A stretch of DNA of 64,000 nucleotides from Dugong dugon (lineage: Eukaryota > Chordata > Mammalia > Sirenia > Dugongidae), in the NCBI GenBank assembly GCA_030035585.1, contig CM057469.1:58731501-58795500 (forward strand). Direction: 5' to 3'. The notes beneath the pieces are model-generated. The model saw only the letters and a program-made list of their open reading frames with translations, did not search any database and was not told the DNA's origin. A program made the translations under genes and the position numbers. Below are positions 23,123 to 35,421 of this stretch, piece by piece (position 1 is the first letter of the stretch; every line of letters begins with the position of its first letter).

Positions 23123-23689
23123 CTTTTCTGATACTTCCTCCATACTATACCACCATTTATGGATTTTTCCATTTTAGAAATTACATATTGATTTCTTATT
23201 TTAAAAGGTGAAGTTTTTCTTGTTTTAAATAACTAGGTCTTTACTGAACTCTCATTCCCCAACCCTCCATTATTGCTTTATCATCATTTTCATGAATCAA
23301 TATTCTGTTTTTATATCATATATTTATGCTACGGCAAATTCATTTTTTTGAAATATATTTATTGCCTTGTTTTTCTCATTTAATAGTGGGTTTAAAATTT
23401 TCCATCCTGTTCTCATTTGACTGGTTGCCCCTTAGGTCCACTGCACATCTGTTCCTCAGGATTGTTCCTTTGTTACAATCCCGGTAATTCCTTAGGAAAA
23501 AAAAATAGTGAAGTATAATCTTCACAGAAAGCTGCTGTAGGACCATAAATATACATCTCTATGAATATGCACATATCAAAGGACCCAGTGGAATAAACAC
23601 TCAGATTAACAAACATAATATTTCCTGCACCGTGGAAGTCCCTCATCCACTTTTTTCCCAGCATAACTTCTATTCTAATTTCTAACACA
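23123..23689. other. Unassigned sequence
   Basis: No clear repeat or gene. The minus-strand 168-codon frame at 23473-23979 crosses this and the next feature and shows no known domain. Confidence 0.4.
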
Positions 23690-23960
23690 ACGCAATAGTT
23701 TAGTTTTGCTTCTTTTGTAATTTTCATAAATGAAACTAGCATATACAGTATTTTTTGTGTCTGGCTCCACTCTGTCAACATTATGTTTGTGAGATTATCT
23801 ATACTGTATGGTGTTATAGTTTGTATGTAATGCTGTATAGTATTGTAGTGTGTGAATGAACCCAAATACATCCATTCTACTGTTGACGGACATTTGGGTA
23901 TCTTCCAGGTTTTGGTATTATAAGTAGTCCTGCTTAGATATTTGGTTGTGTGCGTGTTTA
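23690..23960 (-). mobile_element. Old L1 (L1M-type) 3' region fragment, antisense
   Basis: The plus strand carries the reverse-complement pattern of the end of an old mammalian L1: 'aacattatgtttgtgagatt', 'gctgtatagtattgtagtgt', 'acatccattctactgttgac' and 'ggacatttgggtatcttcca'. Highly diverged; subfamily not assigned. Confidence 0.6.
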
Positions 23961-24542
23961 TGTGTTTTAGTAATTTCATGTAGCACTCAGGAAGTCATTC
24001 TAGTCTCAACACTGAAATTTTCAGTTCTCAAAAATAATCTGTGACGATTTCTTTGATAGTTCATTCCCATTTCACATCTTTCTCTTTTAATTTGTCTTGT
24101 TTGGATACTGGAACTCTTGGAACAATCTTCATAACTACTTATGTTTCTTACTAATTTTTTAGCAGCTTCCTCTTTTTGTTTTAGTAATTCAATAACATAA
24201 TATCTCAATGTTCTCTCATTCTTTTGAGAAAACTAGTGTGTTTGTGTGTGTGTACATACACACACACACACACTTTAATTTCTACTCCTCACAGCATTTT
24301 TGCCTTACTTTTTTTCCCAATGATTTTCTTTTCTTTTTCCTTTTTTTGGTCTCTATCAATAATCATAGAGATGTTCCATAAATATTTGGTATTTATTGTA
24401 CCAATAAATACTTTGGTCACATGTTCTTTGGTAGCAGATTCGTATTTGATAATGAGCGTCTAAAATGTTGGAGTAGGAGTTTGTCCACTGCTAGCAAGTT
24501 GACCACGTCATTGGAGAATTCTACAGATCTGTAGTTCCTCCC
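23961..24542. other. Unassigned sequence with a GT/CA microsatellite
   Basis: A short (TG)n-ACAT-(AC)n run lies at 24238-24273. Nothing else was recognised. Confidence 0.5.
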
Positions 24543-24550
24543 TTTTTTTT

Positions 24551-25480
24551 AAGCTTTTTTTTAAAATTTTTTCTCATGCAAAAATTTATACTTACATTGT
24601 TATGTGACTCTAATTGCTCTCCCTATACCGTGACAGCACACTCCACTTTTCCACCCCTGATTCCCCATGGCCATTCAATGAGCTCCTAACCCTCTCTGCT
24701 TAGTCTCTTGTATCGACTTGAGCTAAGAGGCACATTCCTCACGAGTATCACTTTATGTCCCAAAGTCCAGTCCAATCCCTGTCTGAAGAGTTAGCCTCAG
24801 GAATTGTTTTAGTTCTGAGCTAATAGAGAATCCAGGGGCCAAGATTTCCGGGGTACCTCCAGTCTCAGTCAGACCATTAAGTCATGTCTTCTTACTAGAA
24901 TTTGAGTTCTGCACCCCATCTTTCTCCTGCTCCCTCAAGGACTCTCTGTTGTGTTCCCTGTCAAGGCGTCCATTGGTGGTAGCCAGGCACCATCTAGTTC
25001 TTCTGGTCTCAGGCTGATGAAGTCTCTGGTTTATGTGGCCTTTTCTGTCTCTTGGGCCAGTACTTTCCTTGTGTCTTTGGTGTTCTTCATTCTCCTTTAC
25101 TCCAGGTGGTTAGGACCAATTGATACATCTTAGATGGTCACTTGCAAGCTTTTAAGACCCAGATGCCACTCACCAAAGTAGGATGCAGAACATATTTTAA
25201 TAAGCTTTGTTATGTCAGTTAACCTAGATGTCCCCTGAAAGCATGGTTCCCAGACCCCTACACCTGCTACTCTGTCCCTCAAAGTGTTTGATTGTATTCA
25301 GTAAACAGCTTTGGTTTAGCCCAGTTGTGCTGATTTCCCCTGTAGTGAGTTCTGTCCTTCCCTTCACCTAAGATAATTCTTATCTAGTATATAGTCAGTA
25401 ATTAACCCTCCCCCTCCCTCGCCACCCTCGTAACCATAAAAGAACGTTTTCTTCTGTGTTTAAATCTTTTCTTGAGTTCT
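24551..25480 (-). repeat. L1 copy B 3' UTR
   Basis: The sequence between the T tract and the ORF2 end matches the L1 fragment at 18699-19356 over most of its length, for example 'gtgacagcacactccac', 'ccaaagtccagtccaatccc', 'ggtgttcttcattctccttt'. It lacks the doubled segment of the copy A family. Confidence 0.85.
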
Positions 25481-26217
25481 AATAATAGTGGTCTTATACA
25501 ATATTTGTCCTTCTGTGACTGACTCAATTCACTCAGCATAATGCCCTCCAGCTTCCTCTATGTTGTGCTTCACAGCTTCATTGTTGTTCTTTATTGTTGT
25601 GTAGTATTCCATTTTGTGGATATGCCATAATTTGTTTATCGTTTCGTCCATTGATGGGCACCTAGGTTGTTCCCATCTTTTTGCTATTGTGAACAGTGCT
25701 GCAATGAACATGGGTGTGCATATAACTATTCTTGTGACGGCTCTTATTTCTCTAGGATATATTCCGAGGAGTGAGATAGCTGGATCATATGGTACTCCTA
25801 TTTCTAGCTTTTTAAGGAAGCACCAAATCGATTTCCAAAGTGGTTGCACCATTTTACATTCCCACCAACAGTTTATAAGTGTTCCAGTCTCTCCACAACC
25901 TCTCTATCATTTATTATTTTGTGTTTTTTTGGATTAATGCTAGTCTTGTTGGGGTGAGATGATATCTCATTGTAGTTTTGATCTGCATTTCTCTAATGGG
26001 TAATGATCCTGAGCATTTCTTCACGTGTCTGTTAGCCGTCTGAATATTTTCTTTGAAGTGTCTGTTCATATCCTTTGCCCATTTTTTAATTGGGTTATTT
26101 GTCTTTTTGTTGTTGAGGTTTTGCAGTATCTTGTAGATTTTAAGAGATTAGATGCTGATCGGGTTTGTGATAGCCAAAAACTTTTTCCCGGTCTATAGGT
26201 TGTCTTTTGACTCTTTT
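25481..26217 (-). pseudogene. L1 copy B ORF2, C-terminal part
   Basis: The minus-strand frame at 25529-25852 reads the ORF2 C-terminus ('MVQPLWKSIWCFLKKLEIGV', '[20 protein letters not shown]', '[20 protein letters not shown]'). Preceding residues continue in other frames up to the insertion point of the younger L1 near 26230, which divides ORF2 shortly before the region 'SFDEHRY' in L1 numbering. Confidence 0.88.
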
Positions 26218-26230
26218 GGTGAAGTCTTTT
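26218..26230. repeat. TSD of nested L1, left copy
   Basis: GGTGAAGTCTTTT precedes the T tract of the inserted L1 and matches 29251-29263 (GATGAAGTATTTT) at 11 of 13 bases. In an uninterrupted L1 ORF2 the word occurs once at this place. Confidence 0.8.
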
Positions 26231-26250
26231 TTTTTTTTTTTTTTTTTTTT

Positions 26251-27415
26251 AATATTTTACTGTACTTCAGGTGAAGGCTTACAGAACAAATAGTTTCTCA
26301 AGAAACAGTACTACACATGTTGTTTTATGACATTGGTTAACAACCCCACAACATATTAATCCTCTAACTTCTCAACCTTTTTTTTTTTTTGGTGAAAATA
26401 CACATAGCAAAAGATACACCATTTCAAAAATTTCTACATACACAGTTCAGTGACATTGACTACGCTCTTCCAATTGTGCTGTTATTCTCACTTAAGATGA
26501 AGGCGTACAGAACAAAATAGTTTCTCATTTAACAGTTACTACACATGTTGCCCTATGACAATGGTTAACAATCTCACAACACATCAATAATATCCTTACT
26601 CAACCTTGGGTTCCCTATCACCAGCTTCCTTGTCCCCTTCTGCCTTCTGGCCCTTGTCACTGGACTACTGTACCTCATTAGTCTCATTTGGTTTTACGGG
26701 GCTGTCCACTCCTAGGCTGAACAGTGAACCTCGGAGGTAGCTTCACCACCGAGCTAAAAGGGTGTCTGGGGGCCATAATCTCGAGGTTTCTCCAGTCTCC
26801 TTTAGGCAGGTAAATCTGGTCTTTTTTTGTGAGTTAGAATTATGCTCTACATCCTTCCCCAGCTCTGTCCAGAAGCCTCTGTTGTGATCCTGGTTAGAGC
26901 AGTCAGTGGTGGTAGCCGGGCACCATCTAGCTGTACTGGACTCAGTCCGGTGGAGGCCTTGGTAGCTGTGGACAATTAGTCCTTCAGACTAATCTTTTCC
27001 TTGTATCCTGTTCTCTTCATTCTCCCTTGCTCCTGAAGGGATGAGACAAGTGAAGTATCTTAGATGGCTGCTCACAGGCTTTTAAGACCCCAGACACTAC
27101 TCACCAAGGTAGCATGTAGAGCATTGTCTTTATAAGCTGTGTCATGCCAACTGAGCTAGATGTTCCCCTAGACCATGGTCCTCACAGCCCTCCACCCAGC
27201 AATTCAGTCCCTCAGGGAGTTTGGATGTGTCTGTGGGGCTTCCATGACCTTTCCTTGTACAGGTTGTGCTCGTTTCCCTTTTATTGTGTACTGTCTCACT
27301 CTTCACCCAAGATACCACTTATCTATTGCCTATTTAGTATTTCCCCCCCACCCCTCCCATCCCTGGTAACCAACAAAGATTGTTACATTTTGTGTGTAAA
27401 CTTTTTCATGGGTTT
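26251..27415 (-). repeat. L1 copy C 3' UTR with internal duplication
   Basis: On the plus strand two copies of 'gaaggcttacagaaca...tagtttctca...gttaacaa...acaacacat' are found at 26262-26345 and 26497-26590. They match the doubled segment of copy A. The rest parallels 7669-8500 in reverse. Confidence 0.85.
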
Positions 27416-29250
27416 TTACAATAGAGGTCTCATACAATATTTGTCCTTTTGTGATTGACTTATTTCACTCAGCATAATGTCCTCCAGTTTCATCCATGTT
27501 ATGAGATGATTTGCAGATTCATCATTGTTCTTTCTCGTTGCATAGTACTCCATTGTGTTTATGCACCATAGTTTGTTTATCCATTCATCTGTTGATGGGC
27601 ATCTAGGTTGTTTCCATCGTTTTGCTATTGTGAACAATGCTGCCATGAACGTAGGTGTGCATTTGTCTATTCGAGTGACGATTCTTGTTTCTCTAGGATA
27701 TATTCCTAGGAGTGGGAAAGCTGGATCGAATGGTATGTCTATTTCTAGCTTTCTGAGGAAGCGCCATATCATTTCCCAAAATGGTTGTATCCTTTTGCAT
27801 TCCCACCAGCAGTGCATAAGAGTTCTAATCTCCCCGCAGCCCCTCCAACATTTGTTACTTCCAGTGTTTTTGATTCCTGCCAGTAATGCTGGGGTGAGAT
27901 GGTATCTCATTGTGGTTTTAATTTGCATTTCTCTAATGGCTAGTGATCGCGAGCATTTCCTCATGTGTCTGTTGGCCATTTGAATGTCTTCTTTGGTGAA
28001 GTGTCTGTTCACTTCCTTTGCCCATTTTTTAATAGGATTATTTGTCTTTTTGTTGTAGAGGTGTTGGATTTTCTTGTCGATTATGGAGATTAGACCTTTG
28101 TCTGACTTATACTGTCCAAAATTTTTTTTCCCAGTCTGTAGGTTCTCTTTTTACTCTTTTGGTGAAGTCTTTTGAAGAGCATAGGTGTTTGGTTTTTAGA
28201 AGATCCCAGTTATCTAGCTTATGTATTGGGGTTTGTGCGTTGATGGTTATGGTTTGTATACTGTTAATGCCATGTATTAAGGCCTGAACTGTTGGTCCTA
28301 TTTTTTCTTCTGTGAACTTTATAGTTTTAGGCTTTATATTCACGTCTTTGATCCATTTTGAAGTAATTTTTGTATACAGTGTGAGGTATGGGTCCTGTTT
28401 CATTTTTTTGCAGGTGGAGATCCAGTTTTGCCAGCACCATTTGTTAAAATGACTGTCTTTTCCCCATTTGATGGACTTTGGGCCCTTGTTGATGATCAGG
28501 TGACCTTAGGTGGATGGATTTACATCTGGGTTCTCAATTCTGTTCCATTGGTCAATGTATCTGTCGTTGTACCAGTACCAGGCTGTTTTGACTACTGTAG
28601 CTGTATAGTAGGTTCTGAGGTCAGATAGTGTGAGTCCTCCAACTTTTGTCTTCTTCAGTAGTGCTTTACTTATTCGGGGCTTCTTCCCTTTCCATATAAA
28701 CTTAATGATTAGTTTTTTCATCCTTTTGAAGAATGTTGTTGGTATTTGGATCGGGGTTGCATTGTATTTGTAAATTGCTTTGGGTAGAATTGTCATTTTC
28801 ACAATGTTGAGTCTGCCTATCCATGAGCATGGTATGTTTTTCCATTTATGTAGATCCCTTTGGGTTTCATGCAGTAGTGTTTTGTAGTTTTCTTTGTATA
28901 TGTCTTTTACATCCGTGGTCAGATTTATTCCTAAGTATTTTATCTTTTTAGGGGCTATTGAAAACGGTATTGTTTTCCTGATTTCCTTTTCATTGTTCTC
29001 CTTACTGGTGTATAGGAATCCAACTGTTTTTTGAATGTTTATCTTGTATCCTGCTACTCTGCTGAATCTTTCTATTATTTCCAGTAGATTTCTCGTGGAG
29101 TATTTAGGGTTTTCTATGTATAGTATCATATCATCTGCAAACAGGTACAGTTTAACTTCTTCATTACCAATTTGGATGCCCTTGATTTCTTTTTCTTGCC
29201 TTATTGCTTTAGCTAGAACTTCCAGCACAATGTTAAATAGGAGTGATGTT
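27416..29250 (-). pseudogene. L1 copy C ORF2, C-terminal 600 residues
   Basis: Three open minus frames cover most of it: 29228-28506 (240 codons) with intact 'FADDMILY' (Asp codons 29131-29136), '[18 protein letters not shown]' and '[13 protein letters not shown]'; 28403-28107 (98 codons); and 28012-27416 (198 codons) with '[20 protein letters not shown]' and the normal ORF2 C-terminus. Frame changes separate the three. The N-terminal endonuclease is absent through 5' truncation. Confidence 0.92.
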
Positions 29251-29263
29251 GATGAAGTATTTT
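29251..29263. repeat. TSD of nested L1, right copy
   Basis: GATGAAGTATTTT; immediately after it the older L1 resumes ('gatgagcgtaagtgttt'). Confidence 0.8.
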
Positions 29264-32245
29264 GATGAGCGTAAGTGTTTAATTTTTAGAAGCTACCATT
29301 TATCTAGTCTCTTTTCCAGTGCTTGTGCATTGTTACTTATGGTTCATATTGTGTTTATGCCATGTATTAGGGCTCCTAGCATTGTCCCTATTTTTTCTTC
29401 CATAATGTTTATTGTTTTCAATTTTTTATTTAAGTCTTAGATACATTTTGAGTTAGTTTTTGTGCATGGCGTGACTTACGGGTCTAGTTTCAGTTTTTTG
29501 CAGATGGATATCCAGTTATGTCAGCACCATTTATTAAAGAGACTGTCTTTTCCCCAATTAACAGACTTTGTGCCTTTGTCAAATATCAGCTGCTCATAGG
29601 TGGATGACTTTATGTCTGAATTCTCAGTTCTGTTCCATTGTTCTATGTATCTGTTGTTGTACCAGTACCAGGCTGTTTTGATTACAGTGGCAATATAATA
29701 GGTTGTAAAATCAGGTAGTGTGAGGTCTTTTGCTCTGTTGTTCTCTTGAGTAATGCTTTACTTATTCGGGCCTCTTCCCTTTCCATATGAAGTTGGTGAT
29801 TTGTTTCTCCATCTCATTAAAAAATGCCAGTGGAATTTGGATCAGGATTTTATTGTATCTGTAGATCACTTTGGGTAGAACTGATATTTTCACAATGTTG
29901 AATCTACCTATCATGAGCAGGTTATGTTTTCCCACTTATGCAGGTCTCTTTTGGTTTCTTGCAGTAGTGTCTTGTAGTTTTCATTGTATAGATCTTTTAC
30001 ATCTCTGGTTAGATTTATTCCTAAGTATTTTATCTTCTAGGAGGTTATTGTAAATGGTATTGATTTGGCGATTTCTTCTTTGAGGTTTTCTTTGTTGGTG
30101 TAAAGGAATCCAACTCATTTTTGTATGTTTATCTTGTATCCTGAAACTTCACTGAAATCGTCTATTAGTTCCAGTAGTTTTCTTGTGGGTTCTTTGGGGT
30201 TTTCTGTGTATAAGGTCATATTATTTGCAAATACTGATTCTTTGACTTCTTTCCTACCAATCTGGATGCCCTTTATTTCTTTTTATAGTCTAATTGCTCT
30301 GGATAGAACCTCCATTAAGATGTTGAATTAAAGTGGTGATAAAGGGCATCCTTGTCTGGTTCCCGTTCTCAAGGGGAATGCTTTCAAAGTCTCTCCATTT
30401 AGGATGATGTTGGCTGTTGGCTTTGTATAAATGTCCTTAATTATATTGAGGAATTTCCCTTCTTTTCCTCGTTTGTTGAGAGTTTTTGTCATGAATGGGT
30501 GTTGGACTTTGTCCAACCACATGTTAAGATCATGTGGTTCTTTTATTTTCTTTTATTTGTGTGATGGATTACATTGATTGTTTTTCTAATGTTGAACCAT
30601 CCCTGTGTACCTGGTATAAATCCCACTTGATCATGGTGAATTATTTTTTGATATGTTGCTGAATTCTATTGGCTAGAATTTTGTTGAGGATTTTTGTATC
30701 AATGTTCATGAGGGATATTGGTGTGTAATTTTCTTTTTTTGTGGTGTCTTTATCTGGTTTTGCTATCAGGGTTATGCTGGCTTCATAGAATGAGTTTGGG
30801 AGTATTCCATCCTTTTCTATGCTCTGAAATACCTTTAGTAGTAGTGATGTTAACTTTGCTTTGAAAATTTGGTAGAATTCTCCAGTGAAGCCATTGTGGC
30901 CAGGGCCTTTTTTTGTTGGGAGTATTTTAATTTTCTTTTCAATCTCTTCTTTTGTTATGGGTTTATTTACTCGTTCTACCTCTGTTTGTGTTTAGTAGGT
31001 AGTGAGTTTCTAGAAATTTGTCCATTTCCTCTAGGTTTTCAAATTTGTTAGAGTACAATTTTCATAGTATTCTGTTATGATTCTTTCAATTTCAGTTGGG
31101 TCTATTGTGATATCACCCATCTCATTTCTTATGTGGGTTATTTGCTTCCTCTCCTGTTTTTCTTTTTTCAGTTTGGCCAGTGGTTTATCAATTTTGCTTA
31201 TCTTTTCAAGAACCAGCTTTTGGACTTGTTAACTCTTTCAATTGTTTTTCTATTCTCTATTTCATTTAATTCTGCTCTAATTCTTATTATTCCCTTTTGT
31301 CTGGTGCCTTTCTTCTGTGGCCCTTTCTTCTTTTTGGATGTGTACATTTATTGCTATAAACTGACCTCTGAGCACTGCTTTTGTTGTGTTCCAAATGTTC
31401 TGGTAGGATGAGTTTTCATTCTCATTTGAATCTATGAATTTCTTTATTCCGTCCTTAATTTCTTCTATAACCCAGTAGTTTTTGAGCAAGGTGTTGTTCA
31501 GTTTCTATGTGTTTGATATTTTTTCATTGCATTTTCTGTTGTTGTTTTCTACTTTAATGGCTTTAAGGTCAGAAAAGATGCTTTGTAATATTTAGATGCT
31601 TTGGATTTTGTTTAGGCTTGCTTTATGGCCTAATATGTGGTTTATTCTGGAGAATGTTCCATCTGCATTGAAAAAGAAAGTCTACTTGGCTGCTGTTCAG
31701 TGGAGTGTTTGGTATATGTCTATGAGATCAAGTTAATTGTAGCATTTAGCTCTTCCGTGTCTTTGTTGAGCTTCTCTCTGGATGTTCTGTCCTTCATCGA
31801 AAGTGGCTTGTTGAAGTCTCCTACTACTATTGTGGAGCTGTCTATCCCTCTTTTCAGTGCTGTTAAAGTTTGTTTTATGTATTTTGGAGCCCTGTCATTG
31901 GGTGTGTAAATATTATTATAGTTATGTCCTCCTGGTGTATTGACGTTTTAATAATTATATAGTGCCCTTCCTTATCCTTTGTGGTGGATTTTACTTTAAA
32001 GTCTATTTTGTCAGAGATCAATATTGCCAGTCCTGCTGTTTTTTGAGTGTTGTTTGCTTGATATATATTTTCCCATCCTTTGAGTTTTACTTTTTTTGTG
32101 TCTTTAAGTCTAAAGTGTGTCTCTTGTAAGTAGCATATGGACGGATCATGCTTTTTAAACAATCTACCACTCTGTCTCTTTATTGGTGCATTTAGTCCAT
32201 TTATGTTCAGCGTAATTATTAACAGGTATGAGTTTAGTGCTGTCA
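29264..32245 (-). pseudogene. L1 copy B ORF2, N-terminal and RT parts
   Basis: The start codon is at 32245-32243 (minus), followed by 'MTALNSYLLIITLNINGLNA' and the endonuclease 'AGLAILISDKIDF' (open to 31875). The Asp-containing 'GDFNKPLS' motif is kept near 31805-31830. RT blocks are open at 30522-30328 ('[19 protein letters not shown]'). The catalytic FADD box reads FANN: both Asp codons are Asn codons at 30221-30226. Many frame breaks lie between, so no function is expected. Confidence 0.9.
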
Positions 32246-32694
32246 TTTTGATCCCCTTTTCTGTGTGTTTTTCACAGTTTCTTTGTTCCACTTAATTTTC
32301 CATGCTGAGTCATTTTTCTTTATGTATTTTAGTTTCATCTTTTTCATTGCTGTTGATTTTGTGTTTGCTGAGTCTTTATATTTTTCTAATTTTTTATTTT
32401 GACTTGTAGGATTGTTAGTTTCCTTTGTGGTTACCTTAGTATTTACCCCTATTCTTCTAAATTTATACCAATCTTTTATTTCTTTATATCGTCTTGACTT
32501 CCTCTCCATATGAAAAATCTATGTCTACATTTTTTAAGTCCCTGTTTTTTGTTTTAACGTTGTCATCTTGTACATATTGACATCTGTTTCCTTATTTTCA
32601 GTGTTTTAGCTTTGATTTACTTTTGTGACTTCCCTATCTGGGTTGATATCTGGTTGCTCTGTCCTGTATTCTACCCTTGGGTTGTATCTGATGG

Positions 32695-33698
32695 TTACTG
32701 GTTTTCTAACTGGAGGACTCCCTTTAGTATTTCTTGTAATTTTGGTTTAGTTTTTGCAAATTCCCTAAACTTCTGTTTATCTGGAAATGCTCTAATTTTG
32801 CCATCATATTTGAGAGACAGTTTTGTGGGATATATAATTCTTGACTGGCAGTTTTTTTCCTTCAAGGCTTTATATATGTCATCCCATTGCCTTCTTGCCT
32901 ACATGGTTTCTGCTGAGTACTCCGAGGTTATTTTTATTGACTCTCCTTTGTAGATGACTTTTCATTTATCCTTAGCCACTCTTAAAATTCTCTCTTTATC
33001 TTTGGTTTTGGCAAGTTTGATTAGAATATGTTTTGGTGACTTTCTTTTGGGATCACCCTTATGTGGGGTTTGATGAGTGTCTTGGATAGATATCGTCTCA
33101 TCTTTCACAATATCAGAGAAGCTTTCTGCCAACAAATCTTCAACAATTCTCTCTGTATTTTCTGTTATCCCCTCCTCCCCACCCCGTTCTGGTACTCCAA
33201 TCACTTGTAGGTTATTCCTCTTGATAGAGTCCACATAATTCTTAAGGTTTCTTCATTTTTTTAGTCCTTTTATCTGATTTTTCCCCAAATAAGTTGTTAA
33301 GTGCTTTATCTTCAGTCTCGCTAATTCTGACTTCGATTGCCTCAATTCTGCTCCTTTGACTTTCTATTTAGTTGTCTAATTCTGAAATTTTATTGTCAAT
33401 CTTCTGGATTTCTGATTGCTGTCTCCCTACGGAATCTTGCAGCCTGTTAAATTTGTCATTATGCTCTTCTCTGATTTTTGTAATTTCCACTATTGCATGT
33501 TCTGCATTTTGATTAATTTCCTTCCTAATTTCTTGAAGAGTTGTATATATTAATCTTTTGTATATTCTGCCTCTGGTAATTCCAAGAAATTTTCCTCCTC
33601 TGTAAAATTTCTAGATTCTTTTTTTTTGAGGAGTTTGCTGAAGCCATCATGGATTGCCTCTTCATGTGATTTGATATTGACTGTTGTCTCTGAGCCAT
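32695..33698 (-). pseudogene. L1 copy B ORF1, broken
   Basis: A minus-strand ATG at 33698 begins a frame related to the copy A ORF1 start (M-x-RQQ-x-IS pattern). The RRM region is open at 33234-32962 ('NNLQVIGVPERGGEEG', 'KGDPKRKSPKHILIKL'). The C-terminal domain continues in another frame and ends 'EILKGVLQLENQ' with a stop near 32695. The total of about 335 codons is normal for ORF1; at least one frame change lies after 32962. Confidence 0.85.
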
Positions 33699-35066
33699 CA
33701 GTAACTTATTAGATTTATTTATTTTATGTTTTCTTTCTGTGTCCTAGATTCTTGTTTTGTTTTGTTATCCCTAAATAGGCTGCTCATATGAGCTAGTTTG
33801 ATTATTGGCACCTTTGAAGCTCTAATGTCCTGTCACCAGGTGACTAGATCTGTTGCTAGATATGTGAGCTCAGAACTCTGCTCACTCCTCTTGTGTGGAT
33901 TCAGTTCAGGCGCTCAGGTAGATAGACACCAAGTGTGTGGTGTAGGCTCTCACTTACAGTCCCAGACAGACATGGGTGATTGGTGTAGGCACAAGCATCT
34001 GGCTGCAGCAGGGGGACAAACTCTGAGTAAGGCAGTGGGCTGACAGCCACCGCTGAGTGTCCAGGAGGAAGGCGTGTCCTTGTTTCCTAGAGTGTGTTGG
34101 TGGGTGGGTTTTGCAGCTGGACTATGAGCACCTAATACTGTTGGCTGTAAGGACTGGGGGGAACCTCTTATTCATGGGCCCCTCTCGCAAGTGGCTAGGT
34201 AGTGTGGGTGGAGACACCAGTCCTCAGGCCTCTGATGTGAGTAGGTGAAGACCCTGCTTAATGGGCAGAGCAGTGTCAAATGTCAAGAACCTGCCATTTC
34301 ACAGCTGAAACAGTTGAAGTTACAGTTCCGGTATGTACTCTGTTGTACTGTGGTAATGAGGGCCTATGCTGTTGAGATGAGCCCACACAAGTCTATGCAG
34401 GGCGAAAGGCACTCAAAGTCAGTGGATCCCTTATGCTTGTGCCAAGGTAAAGGAGCTGTGCCTACCCTGGGTTCCTGGCTTAGGGGAGCTGGCAGTTTAA
34501 TTTTTTCCCTGTTTGTTAATTTGTTCACTCTCCGAGGCAGGGAGAATGGCTCCAGGCATGTGACAGATCCTACTTCCAGCCCAGGGAACTCGGCAATTGT
34601 GGAAGCTGGTCCGGGACCCAGTGCAGAGCAGGGAGCGGGGAGGTAAATGGGAGAGAGATGTTTCTCTGAGGGGGATATTTTTGATCTGCAGGGTAAGCAA
34701 TATGCAAGTACTTATCTTTTGTGGAGGGATGCTTCTCATTGGTCCTGGGCGGCCATGTAGAGTCTCTGGTGCTGGGTCTCTCCTGGTTCAGAAAACATAC
34801 TTCCTGAGCACAGCTACTTGCCTGCCTCACTGCTCACCCCCAAGCTGATCAGGCCTGAAGGGCACAGGCTCTTGCCAGGTCAGGTCTGGCAACTCATCAC
34901 TGCTTCTGAACTGTCCCTCCCTCCCCTGCCAGTCAATCCATTTCCTCAGCTCTGCCTTTGATGTTCAGGGCTCCCAGATTGCCATATATAATTGAATAAC
35001 TTGTTTTTTTTGTTCTTTGTTGTAAGAGGGTCCACTGGAAGCCACTCTGCCATCTTGGCCCCCGCC
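33699..35066 (-). promoter_or_regulatory. L1 copy B 5' UTR with YY1-like start
   Basis: About 1.37 kb upstream of ORF1. It begins with 'gggccaagatggcagagtgg'; the plus-strand GCCATCTTGG at 35049-35058 is the YY1-type site that sets L1 transcription starts in other mammals. The sequence is GC-richer than its surroundings, as L1 5' UTRs often are. Overlapping plus frames (33798-34848) have no known domains. It is unlike the copy A 5' UTR. Confidence 0.75.
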
Positions 35067-35271
35067 CCTTATTTTTAAGGTCCATGTCTCCAAAGAGAGC
35101 TCTACTAATTTTCTTTTTTGCAGTAATTATTTGGCTTCAATTATTTTTTAAAGGGGAGAGAACTGGAGATACTGTGTTTTGGGGTGCACATTTTAAATTG
35201 AATTACCTGTTTCCCACATGACAAAGCATTCCTCTCCACCATTACTCCATTTTCTCTCCAACCCCCCCCCA

Positions 35272-35421
35272 AAAAAAAAACCTGTTGCCATCAAGTTGAT
35301 TCCGACTCATAGCTACTCTGTAGGACGGAGTAAAACTGCCCCAGAGGATATACAAGAATTGGCCGGTGGATTTGAGCTGCTGACTTTTGGTTACAGCCAA
35401 GCTCTTAACCACTGTAACATC
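35272..35421 (-). mobile_element. AfroSINE (short form), antisense
   Basis: 'gttgccatcaagttgattcc', 'gactcatagctactctgtag', 'gtggatttgagctgctgact' and a worn head 'cttaaccactgtaacatca'. A C/A-rich tract precedes it at 35261-35280. Confidence 0.87.

Larger units (their letters stand above)
26231..29250 (-). mobile_element. Younger 5'-truncated L1 inserted in L1 copy B (L1 copy C)
   Basis: A 3.0 kb L1 on the minus strand, starting with a T tract (reversed poly(A)) and ending inside the RT region of ORF2. Its 3' UTR carries the doubled segment of copy A (26262-26345 and about 26497-26590), so A and C belong together. Its coding sequence is better kept than the host's. The left and right flanks resume exactly in the ORF2 of copy B. 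Confidence 0.93.
24543..35066 (-). mobile_element. Full-length older L1 LINE, interrupted by a younger L1 (L1 copy B)
   Basis: On the minus strand this is a complete L1: 5' end near 35066 ('gggccaagatggcagagtgg'), ORF1 at about 33698-32695, ORF2 from 32245 leftwards, ORF2 end near 25480 and a 3' UTR ending in the T tract at 24543-24550. A second L1 occupies 26231-29250, so copy B itself spans about 7.5 kb. The coding regions hold many breaks and the RT motif is changed, so it is dead. Its 5' and 3' UTRs differ from those of copy A, hence a different subfamily. No clear outer TSD was found. Confidence 0.93.

Noticed and set aside
23473-23979. 168-codon minus-strand open frame
   Set aside because: No domain; its left half is unassigned and its right half overlaps an old L1 3' region.
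33798-34848. Overlapping frames of 60-133 codons in GC-richer sequence, possible CpG-island gene
   Set aside because: The region is the reversed 5' UTR of L1 copy B, ending at its YY1-like start.
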